Below, in pieces: positions 1-8,324 of a stretch of 64,000 bases of DNA. Location: positions 1 to 64,000 of the forward strand of contig JAZKEO010000023.1 of NCBI GenBank assembly GCA_040386975.1, given 5' to 3'. The stretch is from M2408 sp040386975. GTDB lineage: Bacteria > Bacteroidota > Bacteroidia > Flavobacteriales_D > Crocinitomicaceae. The notes under the pieces were generated by a model. That model saw nothing but the letters and a program-made list of their open reading frames with translations, was not told the DNA's origin and searched no databases. How positions within the stretch are numbered: position 1 is the stretch's first letter; every line of letters begins with the position of its first letter. The translations under genes were made by a program, and so were the position numbers.

Positions 1-24
1 TTAAGACCAATTTATTTTAGCAAT

Positions 25-58
25 TTAAAAGTCTTAAAATCCTGATGTCTTAAAGTCT
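25..58 (-). repeat. Dispersed repeat family D (TAGAC...GACATCAG), copy 1
   Basis: Read on the minus strand this is TAGACTTTAAGACATCAG followed by GATTTTAAGAC. It closely matches 11931-11974 and more loosely 49994-50036. The leading TAG is the stop codon of the SixA gene, so the repeat begins exactly at the end of the coding region, as it also does after pepD. Confidence 0.6.
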
Positions 59-524
59 ATACTTCTGGTCTAAATTCTTGAATTATTTTCCCTGTTCCAA
101 AAGATAGCTCGCTCCAATCCTTGATGTCGCATTCAATACAACAGTATCCAGCAGTCTGTAAATTAATATTTTTATCAGACAAATAACTAGCAAAGTCTGA
201 AAGTCCGTTGTTGTGTCCAAGAATTAAAAGTTCACTTTTTGAAGACAAATCATTCACGTAATTTAGAATGTCTTTACTTGAGCACAAATACAATTCATCA
301 GAAAAATGAATGGAGGAGAAATTGATTTTTTGAGCTACAATCGAAAGTGTTTGTCGCGTTCTTGTACTGGAAGAACAATGAACTTCACAGTTATTTAGAT
401 TTTGTAGTGTTTTTGAGATTTCTAAAGCTTGCTTTTCTCCTTTTGGAAGTAATTCGCGGTCAAAATCTTTGCCAGATTTACTTTCTTGATTGGTTTTTGC
501 GTGTCTTAATATGTGTATTTTCAA
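57..524 (-). CDS. sixA: SixA-type histidine phosphatase
   Basis: A 155-residue protein of the histidine phosphatase (RHG) superfamily, the usual length for SixA. LRHAKT at residues 6-11 holds the nucleophilic His, TRTRQT near 54-59 gives the phosphate-binding Arg, and GHNNG near 103-107 holds the second catalytic His. E. coli SixA removes phosphate from phosphohistidine on phosphotransfer proteins; the substrate here cannot be read from the sequence. There is no signal peptide, so it is probably cytoplasmic. It has no partner gene in view: it is divergent from the sigma-factor operon at 700. Its TAG stop lies inside a dispersed repeat (25-58). The family is clear, the exact substrate is not. 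Confidence 0.85.
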   Translation of the reverse strand: MKIHILRHAKTNQESKSGKDFDRELLPKGEKQALEISKTLQNLNNCEVHCSSSTRTRQTLSIVAQKINFSSIHFSDELYLCSSKDILNYVNDLSSKSELLILGHNNGLSDFASYLSDKNINLQTAGYCCIECDIKDWSELSFGTGKIIQEFRPEV

Positions 525-699
525 AATTATATATTATTAAAGTCACAAATTTCATCTTTTTCTAACTATTTTCCAACCTTTTAATAAAGTATTCGTTTTT
601 GACTTAAGTGTATGTATTATAGTTTAAAGTGTAAATGTGTAATTAATAATAAGGTGTATCTTGCGAATAATTTCTATCAATAGAAGTTTTGGATTAAAT

Positions 700-1275
700 A
701 TGCAAATTGATAAAAGTGTATTAATTGATTGTGCAAACAATGATCGTCGAGCTCAAAAAAAGCTTTATGAGATTTGCTTCCGAGTTTTTATGCCTTTATG
801 TTTGCGTTATAATCAGAATGAGGAGGACGCTCGTTTTGCCTTTAATAACGCTTTTTTAAAAATTAATTCTTCTTTGCAAACAGCAAATTTGGAAGAGATA
901 AATTTCTTTGGCTTGGCAAAAAAGATTGTGACGAATGTCTTGATTGATGAATATCGAAAAAGCAAAAATTACACGACACATTATTTGAATAAAGAAACAG
1001 ACAGAGAGCTTGAAATACATTCAGAAAACACCGCAAATGAAGCTGAAGGAAATTTTGAATACAAGGTTTTAATGAAGTTGATAGATGAAATTCCGCAAAC
1101 GCATAGTTTAGTTTTTAAACTTTTTGTGATTGAAGGATTTTCTCACAAAGAAATTGCAGACGAATTAAAAATCTCTGAAGGAACTTCAAAATGGCATTTA
1201 TCTGTTGCGAGAAAATTATTAAGAGAAAAATTAGAGAAAATCGATAGTCATGTCGAAAAAAGAATGGTTGTATGA
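700..1275 (+). CDS. ECF-type RNA polymerase sigma factor
   Basis: A 191-residue sigma-70 family factor of ECF size. Residues 10-60 fit sigma region 2 (ALIDC-like start, LYEICF, core-binding helices). The C-terminal part fits region 4: a helix-turn-helix with FSHKEIADELKISEGTSKWH, then a basic end. It would recruit RNA polymerase to a small regulon. An ORF from a TTG at 661 is open, but the ATG at 700 gives the usual sigma start (MQIDKSVLIDCANND) and is preferred. The ATGA overlap with the next gene (1272-1275) means translation is coupled to a membrane protein with anti-sigma features, so activity is probably held by that partner. Confidence 0.88.
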   Translation: MQIDKSVLIDCANNDRRAQKKLYEICFRVFMPLCLRYNQNEEDARFAFNNAFLKINSSLQTANLEEINFFGLAKKIVTNVLIDEYRKSKNYTTHYLNKETDRELEIHSENTANEAEGNFEYKVLMKLIDEIPQTHSLVFKLFVIEGFSHKEIADELKISEGTSKWHLSVARKLLREKLEKIDSHVEKRMVV

Positions 1276-2570
1276 GTTGGAGCGATAAAGATATAGACAA
1301 TTTATTTAGAGAAGCTGCCTCAAATGGGAAAAAACCTGTTTATCATGATTCGTATTTTGATGAAATAGCTAATTTATTACCGCAAAAAAAAGGTAGAAAC
1401 TATTTTTATTGGACGTTTTTTGCGGTAATATCTGTATTTACTGTTGGTTCTATTCTTTTTGTATTTAATAAAGATATTAAATCACAAATCCCAAAAGCAA
1501 CAAGTCGTAATTTTGATAGTGATTCTCAATCTGAAACTAAAATTGTAACTTTAATTAGCGAAAACATTGTTGTTAAAAATAAATTTAATTATAATCAAAA
1601 AGAGTTCTCAGATAAAGTTAAATCATATAAACTAGCCTTAGAAGATGAAATTTCGACAGGTACAGCGTACAAAAGTGAAGAGTTGGATTTAAAGAATGAA
1701 GAGTTAAGAGTGAAGAGTGAAGAATTAAAAGTTGAACATAATATTTTTGAAGATGAAGTTTCAGGAATTCAATCAAGTATTAAAGGTGAACAAATTGAAA
1801 GTTTAAATCTTGAGCAAAAAATCAATCAAAATAATTCAATGAATGAAAGCAGAGAAGAGAAAACATTCTTTGAAATAAATACATTAAATTATTACAGTTT
1901 ATCAAATCCTGTTTTTAATTCGGATCTAGAAAAATCTATTTTAGCTTTAAATTTACCGAGTAGAAAGAAAAAACATTTCTTAGTAGCAGACTTAGGTCTA
2001 GGTTTTTCAGAATCTTTTGTAAATTCTGGTGGAACTTCTTCAAAAATTGTACAGACTTATGCCTTAGGTCTTGCTTACAAATATCGTTTAAACAATTACG
2101 CTTTTGAAATAGGGTTTAATTTCATGAATTACAAACCAACTGGATTGCAGTCAAATAGAGAATCTAAAGTGTATGGTTTTGAAGTTGAACGTTATAGACA
2201 AGAAATTAATTACAAATTGATTTCTACACTTGAATTACCTTTGATGATTTCAAGAAGAATTAAAAATCAAACACTTTCTATTGGTATTGCTCCAAGTTTA
2301 ACACTTGGAAGTATTGTCGATTTCAAAAAAACTAAAAATGATATTGACTTAAGTGACGAACGAATTTATGGAAATAAAACTGGCTTAACAGATTTTGGTT
2401 TAAAGCCGCAAGTCTATTATACCTTGAATTTGAAAAATAATTTTGAATTTGGTGCTAAAATTTCAACAAATGTATTAAATTCACTAAATGAAACTAAGTT
2501 TGAAGGAAAATTAAATAATTTGCCAATTCAGACTCAAATTACATTAAGAAAAACCATTACTCTAAAATGA
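1272..2570 (+). CDS. Anti-sigma-like membrane protein with C-terminal beta-barrel-like domain
   Basis: A 432-residue protein with three parts. Residues 1-40 (MSWSDKDIDNLFREA, then HDSYFDEIANLLP) look like the short cytoplasmic sigma-binding segment of Bacteroidota anti-sigma proteins. Residues 44-66 are one hydrophobic membrane helix. Residues 70-225 are a charged linker, and residues 230-432 are rich in alternating beta strands and end in LRKTITLK, like an outer-membrane barrel or porin-family domain. The linker contains a STGT peptide and an EELRVKSEELKVE stretch that match two repeat families found elsewhere in the window. It is translationally coupled on both sides (ATGA at 1272 and 2567). 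That it regulates the upstream sigma factor is an inference from position and architecture. Confidence 0.7.
   Translation: MSWSDKDIDNLFREAASNGKKPVYHDSYFDEIANLLPQKKGRNYFYWTFFAVISVFTVGSILFVFNKDIKSQIPKATSRNFDSDSQSETKIVTLISENIVVKNKFNYNQKEFSDKVKSYKLALEDEISTGTAYKSEELDLKNEELRVKSEELKVEHNIFEDEVSGIQSSIKGEQIESLNLEQKINQNNSMNESREEKTFFEINTLNYYSLSNPVFNSDLEKSILALNLPSRKKKHFLVADLGLGFSESFVNSGGTSSKIVQTYALGLAYKYRLNNYAFEIGFNFMNYKPTGLQSNRESKVYGFEVERYRQEINYKLISTLELPLMISRRIKNQTLSIGIAPSLTLGSIVDFKKTKNDIDLSDERIYGNKTGLTDFGLKPQVYYTLNLKNNFEFGAKISTNVLNSLNETKFEGKLNNLPIQTQITLRKTITLK
1651..1666 (+). repeat. TTCGACAGG repeat (family E) inside a coding region
   Basis: TTTCGACAGGTACAGC, encoding I-S-T-G-T-A at about residues 127-131 of the anti-sigma-like protein. 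It is a diverged match to the TTCGACAGGCTCAG copies in rho, tatA and at 5450-5472, read in the same frame (STG). Confidence 0.5.
1674..1733 (+). repeat. GAGTTAAGAGTGAAAAG repeat (family C) inside a coding region
   Basis: Imperfect tandem units of GAAGAGTTAAGAGTGAAGAG type, encoding EELRVKSEELKVE. The same units occur in non-coding DNA at 49953-49988 and 54142-54174. The run directly follows a family E fragment, so two repeat families sit side by side in this linker. Confidence 0.6.
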
Positions 2571-3634
2571 AACAGATAAAATTTTCTTTCTTACTAATTT
2601 GTTTATTATTACTTAATTCTTGTAAAAAAGAATTGGTTGAAATTCCTGAATCAAATAAACCAATCTTTACTGCTTCTGGAACAATTGGTGCGGACACTGT
2701 GAGTTTTGTTGTTGGTGATGATGCGTCTATTTTTAATACTCTTATTGAAAAATGGAATGGAGTTGATTATTTTAATGGTTTTTTGACAAACGAAGATTTA
2801 AAAATTGAATTAGGTTTATTTAATGGGGATAATGATTTTTTAAATGTCAATTTTGAAGAAATTTTGTCAAGTTCAAACTTTCCTTTTGCAGAATTATCTC
2901 AAAAGCCAGTCTTTGAAATAAGTAAAGAAAATTTTCAAAATCATGAGAATATAAAGGAAATTAAATGGAAAATTGATGGTATTTATGCGGGAACAAATAA
3001 TCTATGTATAACAAACCCCGGCAAATATAATATTTGTGCACAGGTTAATTATTTCAACCAAGTTCCTGAAGAAATTTGTAATGAAATTATTGTTGGTTTT
3101 GTTGAAAATGCTAATTTTGAATTAGAGTATTTATTGGATGAAAACAAACAGTTAAGCACTTGGATTGATATAGAGTCAAATACTGAGATTGCAACTATCA
3201 AATGGTATATGAATGATGAATTGGTCTCAGAAAATGTTAATTTACAAGCCTTAATAAATAGTAAACTAAATACAATAAAAGCTGAAATCACTTTCACTAA
3301 TGGGGCTAAAAGAACGCGATCAATTCTTGTTGACGGAACGAATAGTCAAGGTTCAATAGAAGATTTTACCCAATTCCAGCAAAATACTTCATCATTATGG
3401 GATTATAAGTTGAAACTTGTCATCCATCAAAATAACGATGAGTTTTCGTCATTAAATATTAATAATGATTCTGCAAGTTTTAAGATTAATTCAATTGCTT
3501 ACCTTGGAAATGATATTAATAACAAGCCAATTTATATTTTTAGTGGAAACCTTACAGCAAAAACAAAATCTAAAATTACAAATGAAATTTTAAATGTAAA
3601 TTTAGATTTATCTTGGGGATTAAGTATTGATTAA
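2567..3634 (+). CDS. Secreted lipoprotein of the sigma-factor operon
   Basis: A 355-residue protein starting with a lipoprotein signal: MKQIKFSFLLICLLLLNSC, with the lipobox Cys at residue 19, followed by KKE. The rest is beta-rich with Ig/PKD-like stretches (IKWKIDGIYAG; IKWYMNDELVS) and no recognised catalytic motif. Its ATG overlaps the stop of the anti-sigma-like gene, so the three genes 700-3634 form one operon. A reasonable inference is that it is an envelope-anchored product of this signalling unit, perhaps a surface sensor or an effector; no specific function can be assigned. Confidence 0.6.
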   Translation: MKQIKFSFLLICLLLLNSCKKELVEIPESNKPIFTASGTIGADTVSFVVGDDASIFNTLIEKWNGVDYFNGFLTNEDLKIELGLFNGDNDFLNVNFEEILSSSNFPFAELSQKPVFEISKENFQNHENIKEIKWKIDGIYAGTNNLCITNPGKYNICAQVNYFNQVPEEICNEIIVGFVENANFELEYLLDENKQLSTWIDIESNTEIATIKWYMNDELVSENVNLQALINSKLNTIKAEITFTNGAKRTRSILVDGTNSQGSIEDFTQFQQNTSSLWDYKLKLVIHQNNDEFSSLNINNDSASFKINSIAYLGNDINNKPIYIFSGNLTAKTKSKITNEILNVNLDLSWGLSID

Positions 3635-3668
3635 GAAGTATTCATTCTTAACGTGAATTTATTTTTAC

Positions 3669-3676
3669 TACTTTTG
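3669..3676 (+). promoter_or_regulatory. Bacteroidota -7 box TACTTTTG
   Basis: TACTTTTG fits the TAnnTTTG element, 18 bases before the methyltransferase ATG. No clear TTG is seen at the -33 spacing, so this rests on the -7 box alone. Confidence 0.45.
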
Positions 3677-3694
3677 CGCTACAATTATCATTGA

Positions 3695-4465
3695 ATGAAA
3701 AAAATATACAAATTTCTCCTGAATAAATTACCAAGACCACTTTTAATTCGTTTAAGTTATATTTTCAAAATTTTTGCTCCAATTTTATATAAAGGAAATA
3801 AAGTTGAATGTCCCGTTTGTGAAAAGAAATTCAGTAAATTTTTATCCTATGGCTCGGATGTTGCTCACAGAGAAAATGTACTGTGTCCTTATGATTTGAC
3901 TTTAGAAAGACACCGCTTGATGTGGCTTTATTTAAAAAATGAATCAGATTTTTTCACAAAAAAACTTGAAGTTCTACATATTGCTCCAGAACAATGTTTT
4001 TATAGCAAATTCAAAAAACAGGAAAATTTAACATATTTGACAGGGGATTTGGTTTCTCCTTTGGCGGATATTCATTTTGATTTACACCAAATTCCTCTAG
4101 AAGAAAATCGTTTTGATGTTGTTTTTTGTAATCACGTTTTGGAACATGTTGACGATGCCATGCAATGTATGAAGGAATTGCATCGCGTTTTAAAAAATGG
4201 TGGTTGGGGGATTATGCAAGTTCCACAAGATTTTAGCAGGGAAGAAACATACGAAGATAAATCGATTACTTCGCCTGAAGAACGTGAGAAACATTTTTGG
4301 CAAAAAGATCATGTTCGTTTATTCGGTAAAGATTATCCAGACTGGTTAAGAAAAGCTGGTTTTGAAGTTGAGGAGTACAGTCCTATACAAAAATTTGACG
4401 CTGAATTTATTGAAAGAAATAGAATCATTCCACATGAGATTTTATACATTGCTAGAAAAGTATAA
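3695..4465 (+). CDS. Class I SAM-dependent methyltransferase
   Basis: A 256-residue methyltransferase. A basic N-terminus is followed by CPVCEKKF (about 40-47) and a later CPYD, a possible zinc-knuckle remnant. The Rossmann methyltransferase core includes VLHIAPE in motif I position, FDVVFCNHVLEHVDD (motif II, VLEH typical of the type-11 group) and HRVLKNGGWGIMQVP. The end contains KDHVRLFG, common in this Bacteroidota subgroup. The substrate is unknown. The next gene starts at the base after its stop, so the two are co-transcribed, though no link to cytochrome function is evident. Confidence 0.75.
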   Translation: MKKIYKFLLNKLPRPLLIRLSYIFKIFAPILYKGNKVECPVCEKKFSKFLSYGSDVAHRENVLCPYDLTLERHRLMWLYLKNESDFFTKKLEVLHIAPEQCFYSKFKKQENLTYLTGDLVSPLADIHFDLHQIPLEENRFDVVFCNHVLEHVDDAMQCMKELHRVLKNGGWGIMQVPQDFSREETYEDKSITSPEEREKHFWQKDHVRLFGKDYPDWLRKAGFEVEEYSPIQKFDAEFIERNRIIPHEILYIARKV

Positions 4466-5431
4466 ATGAAAACAAGTTTTTTACTTATTTTATTTTCTTC
4501 GATTTCTTTGATTTTAGTTAAATGTAAATCAAGTCAAATTGATTTAAGTTCTAATTTAGGTAGTGTATATCATCCAATTGATAATCAATCAACTGATGAA
4601 AAAATAAAACTAGGAGAAGAACTTTTTTTTGACAGAAGATTATCTTTAGATGAATCTATTTCATGTGCAACTTGTCATCGTCCAGGTTTGGCTTTTACGG
4701 ATGGATTAGAAGTCAGCGATGGAGTTTTAGATCGTAAAACAACACGAAATTCACCAAGTATATTAAACGCAGCTTATTTACCAACTGTGATGTACGATGG
4801 TGAAATTCCATCTTTGGAAATGCAAGCAATTGTTCCCATTCAAGAACATACTGAAATGGCGATGGACATGAAAAAATTGATTGAAAAATTAAGGAATATT
4901 TCCGAATATCAACAAGCTGCAAAAAAGATTTTTAATCGTGATTTTGATCCTTTTGTTTTGTCGCGAAGCATTGCAGCTTATGAAAGAAGCTTGATTTCTA
5001 ATAATTCTGATTTCGATAAATTTTATTACCAAAAAAAGAAATTTGCTTTATCAAAAAAAGCCCAAGCTGGATTTAAGATTTTTTCAGAAAAATTGTATTG
5101 TGCAAAATGCCACACTTTACCTTTTTTCACAACTTTCAAAGTTGAAAACAATGGTTATACACCGATAACAGCAACAGATTTAGGTCGCTTTAGAATTCAT
5201 TCTGACTCTTCAGATATTGGAAAGTTTAAAGTGCCAAGCTTGAGAAATGTTAGCGTAACTGCACCTTATATGCATGATGGAAAGTTAGAATATTTAGAAG
5301 ATGTAATCGATTTTTATGCTAATGGTGGACGAAATGTCTATAATCAAAGTCCAATTATTCAAAAATTTACGCTCACCAAAAAAGAAAAAAATCAATTGAT
5401 TTCTTTTTTGGAAAGTTTGCAGGACTTTTAA
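4466..5431 (+). CDS. Di-haem cytochrome c peroxidase (MauG/CCP family)
   Basis: A 321-residue exported di-haem protein. Two CXXCH motifs bind c-type haem: CATCH at 67-71 and CAKCH near 212-216. Family signatures are GEELFFDRRLS, TRNSPSILNAAYL (start of the inter-haem linker), VPSLRNVSVTAPYMHDG (axial Met region) and DVIDFYANGG. The N-terminus MKTSFLLILF...LVKC looks like a lipoprotein signal with Cys20. Members reduce hydrogen peroxide with cytochrome c electrons in the periplasm, or oxidise substrate proteins as MauG does; sequence alone does not separate these. It has no spacer from the methyltransferase stop. A hairpin at 5450-5472 probably ends the transcript. Confidence 0.9.
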   Translation: MKTSFLLILFSSISLILVKCKSSQIDLSSNLGSVYHPIDNQSTDEKIKLGEELFFDRRLSLDESISCATCHRPGLAFTDGLEVSDGVLDRKTTRNSPSILNAAYLPTVMYDGEIPSLEMQAIVPIQEHTEMAMDMKKLIEKLRNISEYQQAAKKIFNRDFDPFVLSRSIAAYERSLISNNSDFDKFYYQKKKFALSKKAQAGFKIFSEKLYCAKCHTLPFFTTFKVENNGYTPITATDLGRFRIHSDSSDIGKFKVPSLRNVSVTAPYMHDGKLEYLEDVIDFYANGGRNVYNQSPIIQKFTLTKKEKNQLISFLESLQDF

Positions 5432-5433
5432 AA

Positions 5434-5446
5434 TAGTTATGAATTA
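5434..5446 (+). repeat. AGTTATGAATT repeat (family F), short copy
   Basis: AGTTATGAATTA directly after the peroxidase stop. The same word, in tandem or reversed, occurs at 14873-14906 and 24809-24836. Confidence 0.4.
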
Positions 5447-5449
5447 AAA

Positions 5450-5472
5450 AGTTGATTTCGACAGGCTCAACT
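5450..5472. terminator. Hairpin formed by a TTCGACAGGCTCA repeat (family E)
   Basis: AGTTGA and TCAACT flank TTTCGACAGGC, giving a 6-bp stem with AAAA before it and TAACTTTT after it. It lies between the convergent peroxidase and amn genes, where a two-way terminator would be expected. It also contains the repeat core that is coding in rho and tatA. Confidence 0.5.
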
Positions 5473-5513
5473 AACTTTTATAAATTCAATATGTCTTTCT
5501 AATAATCCAAAAT

Positions 5514-6284
5514 TTAAAACTTCAAATGCTTCACAGTGTTTCCGTTGTCAATCAATTGTTTTAAAGATCTAATTCCTATTTCTAAGTGTTTATCAACAAA
5601 ATTTGAAGATACTTTTGAATCACTTTCAGATGTTTTAACACCTTCTGGCGTCATTGGTTGATCAGAAACAAGTAATAAAGCTCCAACAGGTATTGAATTC
5701 GCAAAACCAACTGTGAAAACTGTTGCTGTTTCCATATCAATTGCCATCGCTCTGATTTTGTTCAAATATTCTTTAAATTCATCATCGTGTTCCCAAACTC
5801 TGCGGTTTGTTGTGTAACATGTTCCTGTCCAATAATCGCAACCAAAATCACGAATTGTTGTAGAAATTGCTTTTTGAAGAGCAAATGAAGGTAAAGCTGG
5901 AACTTCAGCTGGAAAATAATCGTTACTTGTTCCCTCGCCACGAATGGCAGCAATTGGAAGAACGAAATCTCCAACTTCATTTTTCTTTTTCAAACCACCA
6001 CATTTCCCTAAAAACAAGACTGCTTTGGGTTTAATTGCAGATAATAAATCCATGCAAGTTGCTGCAGATGCACTTCCCATTCCAAAATTGATGATTGTAA
6101 TATTATTTGCAGTTGCACATTGCATTGGTTTTCCAATTCCAATGATTTCAACAGAATTATCTTTTGCGAATTTCTCAACATAATGGTGGAAATTACAAAT
6201 CAAAATGTATTGACCAAAATTTTCTAATTTTTCACCGGTATATCTTGGTAACCAGTTATCTACGATTTCTTTTTTTGTTTTCAT
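5514..6284 (-). CDS. amn: AMP nucleosidase
   Basis: A 256-residue protein of the short Bacteroidota AMP nucleosidase group, in the purine nucleoside phosphorylase superfamily. It would hydrolyse AMP to adenine and ribose 5-phosphate in purine salvage. Visible signatures are FGMGSASAATCMD near residue 75 (ribose/phosphate loop), VLFLGKCGGL, and AIDMETATVFTVGF near 185, the Met-Glu sugar-binding motif of the superfamily, followed by LLLVSDQPM. There is no N-terminal extension as in the E. coli enzyme. It is the last gene of the minus-strand group and is convergent with the peroxidase gene. Confidence 0.88.
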   Translation of the reverse strand: MKTKKEIVDNWLPRYTGEKLENFGQYILICNFHHYVEKFAKDNSVEIIGIGKPMQCATANNITIINFGMGSASAATCMDLLSAIKPKAVLFLGKCGGLKKKNEVGDFVLPIAAIRGEGTSNDYFPAEVPALPSFALQKAISTTIRDFGCDYWTGTCYTTNRRVWEHDDEFKEYLNKIRAMAIDMETATVFTVGFANSIPVGALLLVSDQPMTPEGVKTSESDSKVSSNFVDKHLEIGIRSLKQLIDNGNTVKHLKF

Positions 6285-6378
6285 GTTTTAAATATTTTTA
6301 TTGCCAAAAGACTAAAAAATCCCAAGTTTCACTAAGACGAATTTTGTTTGTGTGGCTAGTTTTTCTAAATTTGATTTA

Positions 6379-6386
6379 CAAATATA
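6379..6386 (-). promoter_or_regulatory. Probable amn promoter -7 box TATATTTG
   Basis: TATATTTG on the minus strand, about 95 bases before the amn start, in the gap after recQ. The -33 element is not clear. Confidence 0.4.
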
Positions 6387-6430
6387 GTAAAAAAGATGCT
6401 ATTTTTTATCAAGAAAATGAGAAATTTATC

Positions 6431-8317
6431 TTAAATCTTCATGTACAACCCATCATTTACACTTATTTTTTCTTCTAAAAGTAAATGATTTAAGATTTTA
6501 ATAATTTCACTTTCTGTAATAAAATCGATTTTGCTAACGATTTCTTGTAATTTTCTTGGTTCAAGTAATTTTTCTTCAACTAAGATTAATTTTTCCTTAA
6601 AAGTATAGTTAGATTTCTGCTCTGAACGACAAAAATCACATTTTCCACACTTTGGACTTGCTTGCCCAAAATAGGCAATTAAAAATTGAGCACGACAAAC
6701 ATTTGAAAGCAAAAGTGATTTCATAGCTTTCCATCGATTTGTTGCGATTGTTTTTCGTTCTAAATAAACTTCAGGATTTATTTGTAAATAATTGTCTGGA
6801 AGTCGCTCGTGTAAAAGCGTAACGAGTGGTAAATCACTTTTTAAAACCAAATCAATAATGCCATTTTGTTCCAAAAATTTCAATTGATTTTCTAATTCTT
6901 TTTCAGTGATTTTTAAACGTTTACAAAACTCTTTTTCGTTGATTTCAAAATACTGGTCAAAAACTCCAGGGTAAGACCTTGAAATTAAGGTAATTAAATG
7001 CGATAATTTGTCGTGGGAAATTTGAAAGCTATACAAAACTTTGTTTCCAACATTAAACTTCAATTTCGTAGGCTGAAAAAAACTTTCTGAAAAAAGTAAA
7101 TTCCCGTTCGTTTCAAGGATTTTCAAAGCTTTATAGGTGTCATAAATATCTATTTTAAATGTTGAACAAAAAGCCTTAATATCTAAATTATAACTTTCAT
7201 TTTCTCCCGAACCAATAGCGATTTTCAGGTAATTACATAAAGCTCTGTACGTGTTTTTCACAATGGAAATAGGAGGGAAGAGCTTTTCATTTTGCTCATT
7301 CGCTTCAATAATGTCATTTTGCTCGTGATACACAAAAGTCCGCGATTCCAAACCATCACGACCAGCACGACCAGCTTCTTGAAAATATGCCTCTGGATTG
7401 TTCGGAAATTCGTAGTGAATCACAAAACGTACATTAGGTTTATCGATTCCCATTCCGAAAGCATTTGTGGCAATCATAATCGGAATTTCTCCCGAAAGCC
7501 AAGCTTTCATCATGTTTTCTCGAGTCGTTTTATCCAATCCGCCGTGGTAAATTCCGACTTTGTATTTTAAATTGATGAGATATTGAGCTAATTCTTTAAC
7601 GCTTTTCCGTTTTTGACAATAAATTATTCCCGTTAAATTTTGAAAACTATCAATCGTTTTAGTAATTGCATTTAACTTGTTTTCAACAGGATAAACCTCG
7701 TAACTGATGTTTGGTCGTGAGAAATCTGCTTCAAATATTTCAGCATTTTTCAATTCCAATTGCTTGAGAATGTCTTCTTTCACTTGGGTTGTGGCAGTTG
7801 CCGTCAAAGCAATCATCGGAACTTCTGGATGAACTTTTCTTAATTCTGCAATTTTGCGGTAAGGCGGACGAAAATCGTGACCCCATTCTGAAATACAATG
7901 TGCTTCATCGACAACAATTAAAGCGATTTTCATCAGTTTGAAGCGTTCAATGAAAATGCGTGTTTGCAGTCGCTCTGGCGAAGTATATAAAAAATCCAAA
8001 CCATCAAAACGAGCATTGTCAAGTGTAATGTCAATTTCTTTGAAACTCATACCACTTGTAATAGCTTTGGCACGAATTCCTTTTTTTTGCAACTGTTCAA
8101 CTTGATCGTTCATCAAGGCAATTAAAGGCGAAATCACCAAACACAAGCCTTCGCGAGCCAAACCAGGCACTTGAAAACAAAGCGATTTTCCACCACCCGT
8201 TGGAAGTAAAGCCAACACATCTTTTCCATAAATCACTGCATCAGCAATGTCTTCCTGAAGTGGACGAAAAGAATCAAATCCCCAATATTTTTTTAATATT
8301 TCTTGACTTTGTTGCAA
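6431..8317 (-). CDS. recQ: ATP-dependent DNA helicase RecQ
   Basis: A 628-residue superfamily 2 helicase. Walker A is LLPTGGGKS near 36-44, the DEAH box is VVDEAHCISEWGHDFRP near 138-154 with the RecQ-specific aromatic-rich loop, and motif VI is QEAGRAGRDG. The zinc module CRAQF...CGKCDFC lies near 540-560, later than in E. coli RecQ, after a winged-helix-like stretch. This is the usual order in the ~630-residue Bacteroidota RecQ group as I recall it. No HRDC domain is visible. Role: 3'-5' unwinding in recombination and repair. It may be co-transcribed with the small membrane gene starting at 8903, 7 bases upstream. Confidence 0.93.
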   Translation of the reverse strand: MQQSQEILKKYWGFDSFRPLQEDIADAVIYGKDVLALLPTGGGKSLCFQVPGLAREGLCLVISPLIALMNDQVEQLQKKGIRAKAITSGMSFKEIDITLDNARFDGLDFLYTSPERLQTRIFIERFKLMKIALIVVDEAHCISEWGHDFRPPYRKIAELRKVHPEVPMIALTATATTQVKEDILKQLELKNAEIFEADFSRPNISYEVYPVENKLNAITKTIDSFQNLTGIIYCQKRKSVKELAQYLINLKYKVGIYHGGLDKTTRENMMKAWLSGEIPIMIATNAFGMGIDKPNVRFVIHYEFPNNPEAYFQEAGRAGRDGLESRTFVYHEQNDIIEANEQNEKLFPPISIVKNTYRALCNYLKIAIGSGENESYNLDIKAFCSTFKIDIYDTYKALKILETNGNLLFSESFFQPTKLKFNVGNKVLYSFQISHDKLSHLITLISRSYPGVFDQYFEINEKEFCKRLKITEKELENQLKFLEQNGIIDLVLKSDLPLVTLLHERLPDNYLQINPEVYLERKTIATNRWKAMKSLLLSNVCRAQFLIAYFGQASPKCGKCDFCRSEQKSNYTFKEKLILVEEKLLEPRKLQEIVSKIDFITESEIIKILNHLLLEEKISVNDGLYMKI

Positions 8318-8324
8318 AATTGAA

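Noticed and set aside
6164..6478. 104-codon plus-strand ORF between amn and recQ
   Set aside because: Overlaps both genes at their ends on the opposite strand and has the Phe/Leu/Tyr bias of antisense AT-rich DNA. No ribosome site or family.
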